From Roseivirga pacifica (GTDB lineage: Bacteria > Bacteroidota > Bacteroidia > Cytophagales > Cyclobacteriaceae): a stretch of 64,000 bases of DNA. The stretch covers positions 992,001 through 1,056,000 of the forward strand of contig NZ_FOIR01000002.1 of assembly GCF_900111145.1 (NCBI RefSeq), read 5' to 3'. The position numbers and the translations under genes were made by a program. The notes under the pieces were generated by a model. It was not told the DNA's origin. It made no database searches and saw only the letters and a list, made by a program, of their open reading frames with translations. Below are positions 35,232-44,619 of the stretch, one piece after another (within the stretch, counting starts at the first letter, position 1; the number at the start of each line of letters is the position of its first letter).

Positions 35232-35245
35232 ATGGATAAGTGTTT

Positions 35246-35290
35246 AAAACAAAGCCCCAGTTTGATAAATCTAGCTTGGGGTTTTGTTTT
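35246..35290. terminator. Bidirectional terminator between methyltransferase and tetR genes
   Basis: AAAACAAAGCCCCA (35246-35259) pairs with TGGGGTTTTGTTTT (35277-35290) over 14 bp with one G-T pair. The flanking A and T runs serve both directions. The genes on the two sides converge here. Confidence 0.85.
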
Positions 35291-35297
35291 GACTCAT

Positions 35298-35915
35298 TCA
35301 GTCATTCAACTTTTGAGTTTTAAAAAACGCTTCCTTACCCTTTTCGGTCAGGTATGGATAGACTACCTCGAATAATAGCGCGTGATAATGATCAACAACA
35401 GACTCGGTATTATTCAGCAAAGCAGCGGCATTTATCCAGTTATCGCCAAGGATATTCATTCGCTCGTAAAGCCTTTTATATTCATTGGTAAACTCTTCAG
35501 GCCTCAAAAGCCCCTCGGTTATCATATTTGTGAACAGCGCCAAAAACTGTTGTTTACGCGTTTGCTGTAACCCAACATAGTGTTGTTTTAGCTCATCATC
35601 TGAATCTAGCACCGCATATAAGTCTTTGGTAATAAACCTATAGTCGTATAAAACGCGCATAGAAATAAGTGAGCTTTCGCTCAAAAAGGACATTATCGGT
35701 TGGCTTTGCACCAGTTGACCGATTTCAATATTCATACGCTCTACCAGCTGAAAGTATAAAGCAGAAACGATGTCACTCTTCACCTTGTAATGGTAGTTAA
35801 GGTTACCCTGGCTAATATTCATGGCCTTGGCGATTTGGCGCAGGGTAACTTCCTTCAGCCCATTTTTATTGAATAATTCTAACGCGGTGGCCAGTATTTT
35901 CTCCTTTGTTTTCAT
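35298..35915 (-). CDS. TetR/AcrR-family transcriptional regulator
   Basis: The 205-residue product has the TetR N-terminal DNA-binding domain (KEKILATALELFNKNGLKEV, then TLRQIAKAMNISQGNLNYHY at about 24-43). The C-terminal ligand domain is helical and not conserved. It is divergent from the FAD monooxygenase gene with a 54-bp gap that holds two 17-bp near-identical direct repeats, so it very likely represses itself and the monooxygenase. The ligand is unknown. Confidence 0.9.
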   Translation of the reverse strand: MKTKEKILATALELFNKNGLKEVTLRQIAKAMNISQGNLNYHYKVKSDIVSALYFQLVERMNIEIGQLVQSQPIMSFLSESSLISMRVLYDYRFITKDLYAVLDSDDELKQHYVGLQQTRKQQFLALFTNMITEGLLRPEEFTNEYKRLYERMNILGDNWINAAALLNNTESVVDHYHALLFEVVYPYLTEKGKEAFFKTQKLND

Positions 35916-35919
35916 AAAA

Positions 35920-35955
35920 TTAGTACACTTGACCTATTTTAGTATATTTGACCTA
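35920..35955. promoter_or_regulatory. Direct-repeat operator candidate and -7 box in the tetR-monooxygenase gap
   Basis: TTAGTACACTTGACCTA (35920-35936) and TTAGTATATTTGACCTA (35939-35955) differ at two positions and are spaced 19 bp start to start. The second includes TATATTTG (35943-35950), a TAnnTTTG -7 box 20 bp before the monooxygenase start. A regulator bound to the repeats would cover that box. Confidence 0.55.
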
Positions 35956-35969
35956 AAATTACAAAATAG

Positions 35970-37100
35970 GTGGAAATTGCAATCATAGGTGGCGGTATAA
36001 CTGGTCTCACTACCGCCCTAGCTTTAAAACGACTAAATATTGACGCAACGGTATACGAAAAAGCACCGCAGCTCAACGAAATTGGTGCAGGCGTATGGCT
36101 ACAACCCAACGCCATAAGGGTGCTGCAATGGCTAGGCATAGCGCAAGAAGTGCAGTCGCAAGGCTTCCTGTTGAACAAAATGGAAATTACCGACAGTCAA
36201 TTAAAGCCCTTCAAAAAGATAAAAAACGATGTGGTTTCAGACCAATTCGGTAATCAAACCATCGCTATTCACCGAGGGAAATTACAACGCCTGTTGCACG
36301 ACAAGCTTAGCCAGCATTCAGCGGTTAAGCTAAACAAGGCCTTCCAATCTTTCAGCATTGAAAATGACCGAGTGCATATTCAGTTTGAAAATTCAGCAAC
36401 CACAGCAGACACCGTACTCGGTGCCGATGGCATTCACTCTAAAGTCCGCAGTGCTATGGGTCTTCCTACTCAGTTAAGAAAATCAGGCCAAATATGTTGC
36501 AGAGGTATTGCCAACTTTCAGATGCCCAAAGCACTACAGCACGAAGGCAAAGAAGTTTGGGGTAATAAACTACGCTTCGGCTTTTCACAGCTATCGAAAG
36601 AAACTGTTTACTTCTTTGCAGTGATCAATAAATCGATTTGCCCGAATGAACTGAACAGCGCTACTTTGAGCACGTTATTCAAAGATTTCCACCCTGTTCT
36701 TCTTGAGCTAATCAACAATGCTTCAGGCCTACATATTAGCGAATTAATGGACCTGAAAAGGCTGGACAGTTGGCACAATTCAACTACCTGCCTGTTGGGC
36801 GATGCAGCCCATGCCACTACCCCGAATATGGGCCAAGGTGCTTGCCAAGGAATAGAAGATGCGTACTACATCAGTCAGCTGCTCAATAAACACCTGGGTG
36901 CCCCAATAGACGCCTTCCAAAATTTTGAAGATAAAAGAAGAGCTAAAGTAGACTACGTGGTGAATAATTCGTGGCGTTTCGGCAAAATGGCGCACCATGC
37001 CTTCGGCCAAAAAGTATTAAAAGGAATGATGCAGCTTACTCCAGAGAGCATGATGAGCAATCAAATGAATAAGCTATACAGCATTGAAGAGATTCAATGA
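35970..37100 (+). CDS. FAD-dependent monooxygenase (PHBH-like)
   Basis: The product is 376 residues starting at GTG (MEIAIIGGGITGLTTALALK). The three family signatures are the dinucleotide fold GGGITG (7-12), VLGADGIHSKVR near 150, and LLGDAAHATTPNMGQGACQG with Asp278. These define the group A flavin hydroxylases such as salicylate or kynurenine hydroxylases and TetX. Substrate is unknown. Divergence from a TetR gene and the repeats in the gap suggest induction by a small aromatic or drug-like compound. Confidence 0.9.
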   Translation: MEIAIIGGGITGLTTALALKRLNIDATVYEKAPQLNEIGAGVWLQPNAIRVLQWLGIAQEVQSQGFLLNKMEITDSQLKPFKKIKNDVVSDQFGNQTIAIHRGKLQRLLHDKLSQHSAVKLNKAFQSFSIENDRVHIQFENSATTADTVLGADGIHSKVRSAMGLPTQLRKSGQICCRGIANFQMPKALQHEGKEVWGNKLRFGFSQLSKETVYFFAVINKSICPNELNSATLSTLFKDFHPVLLELINNASGLHISELMDLKRLDSWHNSTTCLLGDAAHATTPNMGQGACQGIEDAYYISQLLNKHLGAPIDAFQNFEDKRRAKVDYVVNNSWRFGKMAHHAFGQKVLKGMMQLTPESMMSNQMNKLYSIEEIQ

Positions 37101-37210
37101 ATTAATAAACACCGCTATGAAAGAGAGACTAACATAGCCATTTACCTGCTATTTGGCGCTTTATTATATCAACTAAGGCAAGTTTTCCGTCCGCAATACT
37201 CCCCAAAACA

Positions 37211-37909
37211 TTACCGATTAACCACGATTTTATATCCTTGGCCGCGCACATTGATAATAGCAATAGCTTCGTCACTCTTCAGCTTCTTTCTTAACCTAGA
37301 AATAAAAACATCGAGGCTTCGTGAGTTAATAAACGAATCACTTCCCCACACACTCAAGAGTAAGCTTTCTTTGGTTAGCAAAACCTCTTTATTAATGCAA
37401 AGCAAACGGAGCAGCTCCGTTTCTCTGGCCGTAAGTTTCACCTGTTCTTTATTATTCACCAGTACTTCAAGCCTGTTTGGTCTTAGCTCCGAATTGCCAA
37501 TTGGAAAGCTTGTAAGTTCACTCTGCTTGTTTGAGACCAACTGAACACCGTCAAGCACTACCTTCACCCTCATCAATAGCTCTTCCATACTAAAGGGTTT
37601 TCTGATATAATCGTTGGCACCAACCTTAAATCCCTGTACCACATCTTTGGCTTGTATTTTCGCAGACAGAAAAATTATTGGTGTGGTCTTGTCTACCTGC
37701 CTTATAGTTTGTGCAGCATCAAACCCATTGAGCTTCGGCATCATAACATCCAGAATAATCAGGTCAGGAGTATGTCTTTTAAATAGTTGAATAGCCTCTT
37801 CGCCCGTTCTGCCGTGATGAACCAAGTAGCCCTCGCCTTCCAACCCTTCTTTTACCAATAATGCCAGCGATGCTTCGTCTTCAACCAATAGTATTCTGCT
37901 AGTTCTCAT
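37211..37909 (-). CDS. OmpR-family response regulator
   Basis: The 232-residue product has a receiver domain (LLVEDEA at 8-13, phosphoacceptor Asp54 in LIILDVMMPKLNG, Lys in YIRKPFS) and a winged-helix DNA-binding domain (LTARETELLRLLC, VWGSDSFINSRSLDVFISRL, INVRGQGYKIVV). The start overlaps the end of the kinase gene by 11 bp, so the two are co-translated in the order kinase, regulator. Targets cannot be read from this window. Confidence 0.93.
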   Translation of the reverse strand: MRTSRILLVEDEASLALLVKEGLEGEGYLVHHGRTGEEAIQLFKRHTPDLIILDVMMPKLNGFDAAQTIRQVDKTTPIIFLSAKIQAKDVVQGFKVGANDYIRKPFSMEELLMRVKVVLDGVQLVSNKQSELTSFPIGNSELRPNRLEVLVNNKEQVKLTARETELLRLLCINKEVLLTKESLLLSVWGSDSFINSRSLDVFISRLRKKLKSDEAIAIINVRGQGYKIVVNR

Positions 37910-39347
37910 CCCCTAGGTTTAGCTTTATTTCAAACACACTACCGTTAATGGAGGAGCTGATTAAGCCTAAACTCCCCCCTAGGCTTTCCATTATGGACCT
38001 TGAGACAAATAATCCAACCCCTAACCCTTTAATGGATTCGTGTGCTAATAAAGGCGCACGGTAAAACTTATTAAAAATCGCCTCTTGGTGTTCCGGAGGA
38101 ATACCCCGGCCATTATCCTCAATTCGAATAACTAGCTCGCTCATACTCTTTTTAATATCCACAGCCAAGCATGCTTGCCCTTTGTCACAATACTTAATGG
38201 CGTTGTCAATTAAATTATTCAGTACTGTTTTCAATAGCTCCTCATTTGTCACCACATTAACTTTTTGGTCACCCGAAAAGGAAGTTTCAAATGGTATTGA
38301 GCTCACCAACTTATTGTAGGTTAAAACCTCATTAATCACGCTAACTACCTCAACCATTTGCTTGGGCACTTCGGCCTTCACATGTTTATGCAAACCTGAA
38401 TTCAATACGTTGTGGGTTATATCGGTTATGCGCTTAAGCTCCTGATCAGCAATCTTAAGGTATTTTGACTCATCATTTTTGTTTCGCTGTCTTTCACTCT
38501 CCAGTGCCAATTTGAGCGTTGCAATTGGTGTGAGCAGTTCGTGAGTTACACTATCGATAAAGTCGTCCTTTAGCTTAGACAACTTGCGCTGTGTGTATAA
38601 AGATCTAACCAATAATAAGAAGCTGAACAAGACCATTAAAAATAATAAAAAAGCCCCAATCAGTAGTGCCAGAGAGCGTTTAAGCACCTCGAAAAACGGA
38701 TTCTGGAACACCGCATATATGTAGTCATTTTCAGCCCCACCAATCAGTTCCTTGGGCATGGTTATCATTTCCTTAAGCGAGCTGTCCACTATTCCCTCAT
38801 CGGTTGTTATTAAAAGCTCAAAATCGACATCAATAAAGGCCTCGTCAAGCTTTCGCTTCAATGTGTTTTTCAAATAATCCTGGTCTATTGAAACCGTATC
38901 TCTATAGATGTCAAACCGATTGTGCATTATACTGTGTAATAGCCAATAGTGGTTATCCTGATTGGTGTTGTTCAGAAAATAGTGGTTAAAAAGAGCCTCT
39001 TCGGTCAAAGAGTCAATCGGAAGGCTAGCACGTTCGGTGGAAATAGAAGCTTCATAATTTTGTTCTACAACATTATAAATGCTCAATGAAGGAGCCTCAT
39101 CATTTAAGTCATATTCAATTTTAACAATGGAGGTATCGCGTAAATCATCAATGTACATCTGGTTGAGTCTGCTACTCCGCTCTGCTTTAGCCGAATCTAA
39201 ACTTTCGGTAAAGAACTGGTTTACATCTTGCCTAAACTCGGCTCGCTTATCTAAATAATCACCTTGAATTAGTATGGCTTGAAAAACCAATATACCCAAT
39301 AGTGAAACACAAATGAGCAGTATGTGAAGATTGTTTTTATTTCTCAT
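37899..39347 (-). CDS. Sensor histidine kinase partner of the OmpR-type regulator
   Basis: I start at the ATG at 39347 (482 residues). Further ATG codons lie upstream (39392, 39425), but MRNKNNLHILLICVSLLGIL gives a proper first membrane helix. A periplasmic sensor of about 220 residues lies between helices near 8-28 and 225-250. His269 is in DSVTHELLTPIATL, and the ATPase motifs are NLIDNAIKYC, DNGRGIP and GLGVGLFVSRSI. It overlaps the regulator gene. The periplasmic domain has no family that I recognise. Confidence 0.9.
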   Translation of the reverse strand: MRNKNNLHILLICVSLLGILVFQAILIQGDYLDKRAEFRQDVNQFFTESLDSAKAERSSRLNQMYIDDLRDTSIVKIEYDLNDEAPSLSIYNVVEQNYEASISTERASLPIDSLTEEALFNHYFLNNTNQDNHYWLLHSIMHNRFDIYRDTVSIDQDYLKNTLKRKLDEAFIDVDFELLITTDEGIVDSSLKEMITMPKELIGGAENDYIYAVFQNPFFEVLKRSLALLIGAFLLFLMVLFSFLLLVRSLYTQRKLSKLKDDFIDSVTHELLTPIATLKLALESERQRNKNDESKYLKIADQELKRITDITHNVLNSGLHKHVKAEVPKQMVEVVSVINEVLTYNKLVSSIPFETSFSGDQKVNVVTNEELLKTVLNNLIDNAIKYCDKGQACLAVDIKKSMSELVIRIEDNGRGIPPEHQEAIFNKFYRAPLLAHESIKGLGVGLFVSRSIMESLGGSLGLISSSINGSVFEIKLNLGDEN

Positions 39348-39575
39348 ACCGGTGAAATTAGACTTATCTAAAGCCCTTCTAAAATCTGTTAACATAGATT
39401 TACACTTCGCATAGAACCATAACACTAGTGAAGATATGAGGTAGAATATTACTTGTTATTTAAAATTCTCAGAAAACTGAAAAGGATTAAAGGTGTAGTA
39501 ATTTGTTGGCTCCTTAGCTCTCCCCACCTAAACTAATTCATCAACTATTGGTTGTTTTAGTGTATCTTAAACTTA

Positions 39576-41207
39576 ATGAACAAAAAGCTCCGCGCACTTC
39601 TCATCACCCTACTGTCAATTTTTATCGGAGGCTTCCTATTTGTCACCTTCTTTTTAGAAGGCATTATGCGAAAGCAACTCTCCGCCAAACTCGATGACAC
39701 CTTTCAGCAATACTATCAAATCAGTTTTGAGGATAGCCGCAACGGACTTAATGGACTGAAGCTCAACATCAAACTATTGGGTGTAAAGTTCACCACCGAT
39801 ACGGTAGAAAACCCTCTGGCTGCGCAGCTTCCCGCCATGTTCTTCGATACGGACGAGTTCGACATTCTGGGCATTCACATGATGGATCTGCTATTTAGAA
39901 GCAAGCTTAGCATAGACCAAATTGGGTTGAAAAACCCACAGCTTTTAATGGTTGCCCCAGAAAGAGGTACGCTTAGCCTCAAAGCACCCCAAAAGGGTGA
40001 TTCGAATATTAAAGACTTACTAAAGTCGCTCACTTTTAAAGAGGTAATGATTGAAGGCGGCAGTGGTGCGCTCGTTTATGGAAACAATACCTTAGACACC
40101 CTTTATGGTGGAGACAATCTCTCGCTTAAAGGACAATCACTCACTTTGGACCTTGAAAAAACAGGCGCTGTAAAAGACTACATGTCGATTGATGGGCTAG
40201 TAATGTCTCTGGAAAACGCGCTCTTTATTCCACGCTTTTCTCCCTACCGATTTGCCATGAATAGCAGCGAAATGGACTTGAAAGAAGGCAAACTAACTAA
40301 TGCCGGAGTTAAGGCCTTGCCCAAACGAAACCTCTATCAGGCCAGTGTAAACCAAGACTTTAGAAAAACTATTTTCAATATCAGCATAGACACTATAGAC
40401 ATCACTGGCCTGCACTTTAAATCGCTGCTGCATGAGAATACGATCAAAGCTAAAAACATAGCGCTGATTCAGCCTGATATTACGCTTTTTCAAAACATGA
40501 ACATTCCGCGCAATGAGCAGAAAGAGAAGCCTGTTTTTGGTGAACTGATCACAAAAATTCCACACCATTTGGATATAGATTCCGTGCTGATAGCGCATAT
40601 GAACCTGAAGTACGAGGTACTAGCCAAAGAACAGACACAGCCCGCCACAGTGTACTTTGAGAACGTAAACGGGTATTTTGCCAACTTTAGAAAGAACGAA
40701 AATGTAGCAGACACCATCTACTCCCTGCTAGAAGGCAAGTTTATGGGCGAAGGAGACCTATCGCTTTCGGTAGACTTTCCACTTTCGGCACCGGAAACAC
40801 AAACTTATTCAGGTCACATTTCGGCCATGTCCTTCGAGAGCTTCAACCCAATTTTTGCCAGCATGGGCAAAATCAACCTGAAAGATGGAAAGATCAACAA
40901 CATTTACTTTACGGGAAAGTGTGACAAATACCACAACACCGGCCAAATGATCTTCGACTATCAAGATTTGAAAGTAGAGTTTAAAAACAAGCACGACAAA
41001 ACTAAATGGCTCAAGTCGGGCATTGCCAATCTGCTAGTAAAGAATAACTCGCATGATGAAAAGTCTGGCGATCGATACTCCGTAAACTATCACTACACGC
41101 GGCCGCTATATATTGGCGAACTGGGCTTTTTAGTGCGCGGCCTAACCGATGGCGTTGCTCAAGTGGTTATGCCAAAGGCCATGTACAACATCTACAAGAA
41201 AAATTGA
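39576..41207 (+). CDS. AsmA/DUF748-like membrane-anchored protein
   Basis: The product is 543 residues with a single N-terminal helix (about 6-29, LLITLLSIFIGGFLFVTFFL) and a long beta-rich remainder (GLKLNIKLLGVKFTTDT, SKLSIDQIGLKNPQLLMVAP, TPETQTYSGHISAMSFESFN). The anchor plus repetitive beta segments with amphipathic strands suggests an AsmA-like, lipid-transport bridge fold facing the periplasm, but I do not see a clear family signature. It is followed 56 bp later by the antiporter gene on the same strand and may be co-transcribed. Confidence 0.55.
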   Translation: MNKKLRALLITLLSIFIGGFLFVTFFLEGIMRKQLSAKLDDTFQQYYQISFEDSRNGLNGLKLNIKLLGVKFTTDTVENPLAAQLPAMFFDTDEFDILGIHMMDLLFRSKLSIDQIGLKNPQLLMVAPERGTLSLKAPQKGDSNIKDLLKSLTFKEVMIEGGSGALVYGNNTLDTLYGGDNLSLKGQSLTLDLEKTGAVKDYMSIDGLVMSLENALFIPRFSPYRFAMNSSEMDLKEGKLTNAGVKALPKRNLYQASVNQDFRKTIFNISIDTIDITGLHFKSLLHENTIKAKNIALIQPDITLFQNMNIPRNEQKEKPVFGELITKIPHHLDIDSVLIAHMNLKYEVLAKEQTQPATVYFENVNGYFANFRKNENVADTIYSLLEGKFMGEGDLSLSVDFPLSAPETQTYSGHISAMSFESFNPIFASMGKINLKDGKINNIYFTGKCDKYHNTGQMIFDYQDLKVEFKNKHDKTKWLKSGIANLLVKNNSHDEKSGDRYSVNYHYTRPLYIGELGFLVRGLTDGVAQVVMPKAMYNIYKKN

Positions 41208-41263
41208 GCAAGGCCTCAGATTTTTAAACCATTCGCTATATTTTCGATAAACCATAACAGCTT

Positions 41264-42520
41264 ATGCACTTCGATGTATTTACCATTATTACAGTTCTAA
41301 CTGTTCTTTCGGCACTTTTTGCTTTTATTAATACCAAGTTCTTAAAACTGCCTTTTACCATAGGACTAATGATTATTGCCATGTGTTTTACACTGGTTAT
41401 CATTGGATTGGGTCACTTTAACAACAGCGTAATGGTAAACGCCAAGGAGCTAATCAACTCGATCGACTTTAAAACGCTATTGCTGGAGGTAATGCTGAGC
41501 TTCTTGCTTTTTGCCGGAGCCCTACACACCAAACTCGATGCATTGGCCAAACACCGAGGCCCAATTATGCTATTCGCTACCTTTGGAGTGGTGGTTTCTA
41601 CCTTTATCGTTGGCGGAATTTTCTACTATGTCGCCATAGCGGTCGGCCACCAAATAGATTTCATTTACTGCCTGCTGTTTGGCGCACTTATCTCCCCTAC
41701 CGATCCCATTGCCGTTTTGGGTATTCTTAAAGAAGCGAATGCGCCTAAAAAACTAGAGATCAAAATTGTAGGCGAATCGCTATTTAATGATGGTGTTGGC
41801 GTAGTGGTTTTCTTGGTGATTTTCTCCATTGCCCAAAAGGGAATTGCTGCCGTAGATGCTGAAGAAGTTGGCTTCCTATTCTTCGAAGAGGTATTTGGCG
41901 GCATAGCGCTTGGTCTTGTAATGGGCTGGCTGGGCTTTAAGCTAATGAAAAGCATTGACCACTACGAAACCGAAGTACTGATTACTGTTGCCTTAGTGAT
42001 GGCTATTTACACCATTGCCCATGCGGTGCATTTCTCCGGCCCGCTAGCGGTAGTTGTTGCAGGTATTTTAATCGGAAATAAATCGCCAGAAATTGCTTGG
42101 TCTAAAACCACACAAAACTATGTAGACAAGTTTTGGGAAGTTATTGACGTATTTCTAAATGCAATCCTATTTGTGCTTATCGGTTTCGAATTGCTGATTA
42201 TCACCATAAACGGTGAATATATATTGCTTGGATTGTTGGCCATTCCTGTAACCTTAATTGCCCGCTATATCGCCCTAAAAGGGCCAATTATGCTGTTTAA
42301 CAAAAAGCTAGAGTTCATCCCTAAAACAGACATGATTATGACTTGGGGTGGAATAAGAGGCGGTATCTCGATCGCCTTGGCACTTTCGCTTCAACCAGAA
42401 ATGGAGCGCGAACTATTTGTAACTGTCACCTATGTAATTGTGGTTTTCTCCATTATAGGCCAAGGTTTAACCATTGGGCCTTTGGTTAAGCGAGTGATTG
42501 GGAAGAGTGAGGTTAAATAA
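41264..42520 (+). CDS. CPA1-type Na+/H+ antiporter (NhaP-like)
   Basis: This 418-residue polytopic protein has about 12 helices. The ion-site region [17 protein letters not shown] (about 145-160) and [20 protein letters not shown] (about 170-190), and the later [18 protein letters not shown] near 366, are standard for the CPA1/NhaP/NHE family. It exchanges cytosolic sodium or potassium for protons and fits a marine or alkaline setting. A perfect 10-bp stem follows the stop. Confidence 0.92.
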   Translation: MHFDVFTIITVLTVLSALFAFINTKFLKLPFTIGLMIIAMCFTLVIIGLGHFNNSVMVNAKELINSIDFKTLLLEVMLSFLLFAGALHTKLDALAKHRGPIMLFATFGVVVSTFIVGGIFYYVAIAVGHQIDFIYCLLFGALISPTDPIAVLGILKEANAPKKLEIKIVGESLFNDGVGVVVFLVIFSIAQKGIAAVDAEEVGFLFFEEVFGGIALGLVMGWLGFKLMKSIDHYETEVLITVALVMAIYTIAHAVHFSGPLAVVVAGILIGNKSPEIAWSKTTQNYVDKFWEVIDVFLNAILFVLIGFELLIITINGEYILLGLLAIPVTLIARYIALKGPIMLFNKKLEFIPKTDMIMTWGGIRGGISIALALSLQPEMERELFVTVTYVIVVFSIIGQGLTIGPLVKRVIGKSEVK

Positions 42521-42531
42521 AACAATGTCTT

Positions 42532-42562
42532 ATGGGGCTAATTAATTGAACTTTAGCCCCAT
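42532..42562 (+). terminator. Hairpin after the antiporter gene
   Basis: ATGGGGCTAA (42532-42541) pairs exactly with TTAGCCCCAT (42553-42562) around an 11-base loop, 12 bp after the stop codon. No clean T-run follows, so termination is likely but less sure. Confidence 0.5.
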
Positions 42563-42639
42563 TTACAAGAAATATAATGCCAAACCCGTTACCGAAAATT
42601 TAGCTCCCAACAAAGAACATATGTGTAAAGCATTCAACC

Positions 42640-42830
42640 TTGGCTCCGCCAGCTTTGGTGTCCTCACCAAAGCATTTACCTACCCAAACTAATACACACC
42701 GCTTTCGAATAAACCAAAGCATCGCCAGTTACCACAGTAAAAGTTTGTCAAAGGGAGTTAAGCCATTACCGCAATAATCAACTGATTTATTGCTCTATTT
42801 TCCCTTAGCCTGAAACAATGGGCAATAAAT
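42640..42830 (+). repeat. Spacer repeat unit upstream of the SDR gene
   Basis: Begins with the 24-bp palindrome at 42651-42674 (arms CTTTGGTG and CACCAAAG, loop TCCT), then TACC, ACCCAAACT, later AAAAGTTTGTCAAAG (42739-42753), then TTAGCCTGA (42805-42813). The same blocks recur in the same order at 44410-44602. The palindrome is the reverse-orientation form of the copies at 6469, 7057 and 7353, with matching changes in both arms. Confidence 0.7.
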
Positions 42831-42861
42831 TTACTTTCATTACAGAAGCCTTCTTACAAAT

Positions 42862-44277
42862 ATGAATGTACTTCTTACCGGTGCTACCGGCTACATTGGC
42901 AAACGACTTTTACCTGTGCTTGTGGAACAGGGCCATCACGTAATCTGCTGTGTTCGCGATAAGCAGAAATTCCATGCTGGCCCTTCGGTGTCCAAAAGCA
43001 TTTCCATTATTGAAGTAGACCTCAACAAACCCGAATCGCTCAAAAACATTCCGAACAACATAGATGCAGCCTACTACTTAGTTCACTCCATGTCGACCTC
43101 CATAGACTATGAGGAACTTGAGAAAAATGCCGCCATCAACTTTAGAGAACGCATAAATGATACTCAAGCCAAGCAAGTAATTTACCTAAGCGGAATTGTC
43201 AACTTTGAAACCCTTTCAAAACACCTTAACTCACGAAAAAACGTTGAGATAGCCTTAGGAAAAGGCAGCTATGCACTCACAACCATACGTGCCGGCATTA
43301 TCATTGGATCTGGCAGTGCCTCGTTCGAAATAATACGCGATTTAGTCGAAAAACTACCCATTATGGTCGCTCCAAGGTGGTTGAAAACCAAATGCCAGCC
43401 CATTGGCATTTCAGATGTAATTTGCATTCTAACGGGTGTTTTAAACAACGAAACCACCTTCAATACCAGCTACGACATTGCCGGAAATGAAGTATTGAGC
43501 TACAAGCAAATGTTATTGGATTTCTCTGAGGTAAGAGGCTTAAAAAGATACATTTGGACAGTCCCCGTAATGACTCCCAAGCTTTCCTCCTACTGGCTCT
43601 ATTTCATCACCTCCACTACTTACTCCTTAGCCGTTTCGCTTGTTGATAGCATGAAGGTGGAAGTAGTGGCCAAAGACGATAAGATTCTCCGCTTATTGAA
43701 TATAAATCCACTACCCTACAAGGAATGTATTAGGCGCGCATTCCGAAGAATTGAACAGAACGAAATTGTTTCTAGCTGGAAAGACTCCACGGTAAGCGGT
43801 AGACTCGACTATAAAATTTCAGACTACATTAAAGTACCTACTTACGGCTGCTTTAAAGACCTGCGTGTACGCAAGGTGAGCAACGAAGACAAAGCCATTG
43901 ATAGAATATGGCGAATTGGCGGTGATACTGGCTGGTACTATGCCACCTGGCTATGGAAAATAAGAGGCTATTTGGATAAACTTGCTGGGGGTGTTGGTTT
44001 AAGGCGGGGAAGAACAAATTTAGACCACATTCAAGCAGGCGATACGCTCGATTTTTGGCGTGTTATTTATGCCGACAAGGAAGAAAAGCGGCTATTGCTT
44101 TTTGCAGAGATGAAGCTACCCGGTGAAGCTTGGCTGGAATTTCAAATTAAAGATGGTGAACTCCACCAAACAGCTACATTCCGGCCTAGGGGACTTGCCG
44201 GCCGACTTTATTGGTACGCTGTTTTACCTTTTCACGGACCAATTTTCAAAGGTATGGCCAGAAAGATCTGCGCTTAA
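42862..44277 (+). CDS. NAD(P)-binding SDR protein with C-terminal DUF2867
   Basis: The product is 471 residues. The N-terminal part is an atypical SDR (MNVLLTGATGYIGKRLLPVL with GATGYIG at 7-13, VDLNKPESL, AAYYLVHSM, YLSGIV), and the C-terminal part from about 330 matches DUF2867 (WRIGGDTGWYYATWLWKIRG, LDKLAGGVGLRRGR, GDTLDFWRVI, ATFRPRGLAGRLYWYAVLPF). This two-domain protein is widespread in Bacteroidota and related to the YcbB/Ycf39 type nucleoside-diphosphate-sugar epimerase group; its reaction is unknown. It stands alone between two related repeat-bearing spacers. Confidence 0.88.
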   Translation: MNVLLTGATGYIGKRLLPVLVEQGHHVICCVRDKQKFHAGPSVSKSISIIEVDLNKPESLKNIPNNIDAAYYLVHSMSTSIDYEELEKNAAINFRERINDTQAKQVIYLSGIVNFETLSKHLNSRKNVEIALGKGSYALTTIRAGIIIGSGSASFEIIRDLVEKLPIMVAPRWLKTKCQPIGISDVICILTGVLNNETTFNTSYDIAGNEVLSYKQMLLDFSEVRGLKRYIWTVPVMTPKLSSYWLYFITSTTYSLAVSLVDSMKVEVVAKDDKILRLLNINPLPYKECIRRAFRRIEQNEIVSSWKDSTVSGRLDYKISDYIKVPTYGCFKDLRVRKVSNEDKAIDRIWRIGGDTGWYYATWLWKIRGYLDKLAGGVGLRRGRTNLDHIQAGDTLDFWRVIYADKEEKRLLLFAEMKLPGEAWLEFQIKDGELHQTATFRPRGLAGRLYWYAVLPFHGPIFKGMARKICA

Positions 44278-44284
44278 TTGTGTA

Positions 44285-44602
44285 GTACGAGTTTCGGTAT
44301 CCTCACAAAAGCGTACCGTTATCATCAACTTAAGCACCTAAAAGAAAGTAACCCACACCGCCTCAAAAGCATACCATCACCGCCAGCTTTGGTGAACTAA
44401 TAAAAGGTATGCCCGCACCGCCAGCTTTGGTGTCTTCACCAAAGCACATACCAACCCAAACTTTGACAAACTGATGCTAGCAACTTTACAATAAGCAGGA
44501 CCATCATCACTTACCCCAGCCAAAAGTTTGTCAAAGCGGAAGGCCACTGGTTACGCTATAATCGCCAAAGTTTTTAAGCACAATAGAAAACTTTTAGCCT
44601 GA
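44285..44602 (+). repeat. Spacer with repeat unit upstream of the MarC gene
   Basis: The intact palindrome is at 44423-44446 (arms CTTTGGTG and CACCAAAG, loop TCTT). A truncated copy lies at 44383-44400 and a degenerate one near 44287-44310. CCCAAACT (44455-44462), AAAAGTTTGTCAAAG (44522-44536) and TTAGCCTGA (44594-44602) follow in the same order as before the SDR gene. No gene is present in this 342-bp gap. Confidence 0.7.
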
Positions 44603-44619
44603 TTTCTTAAATTGACTCA

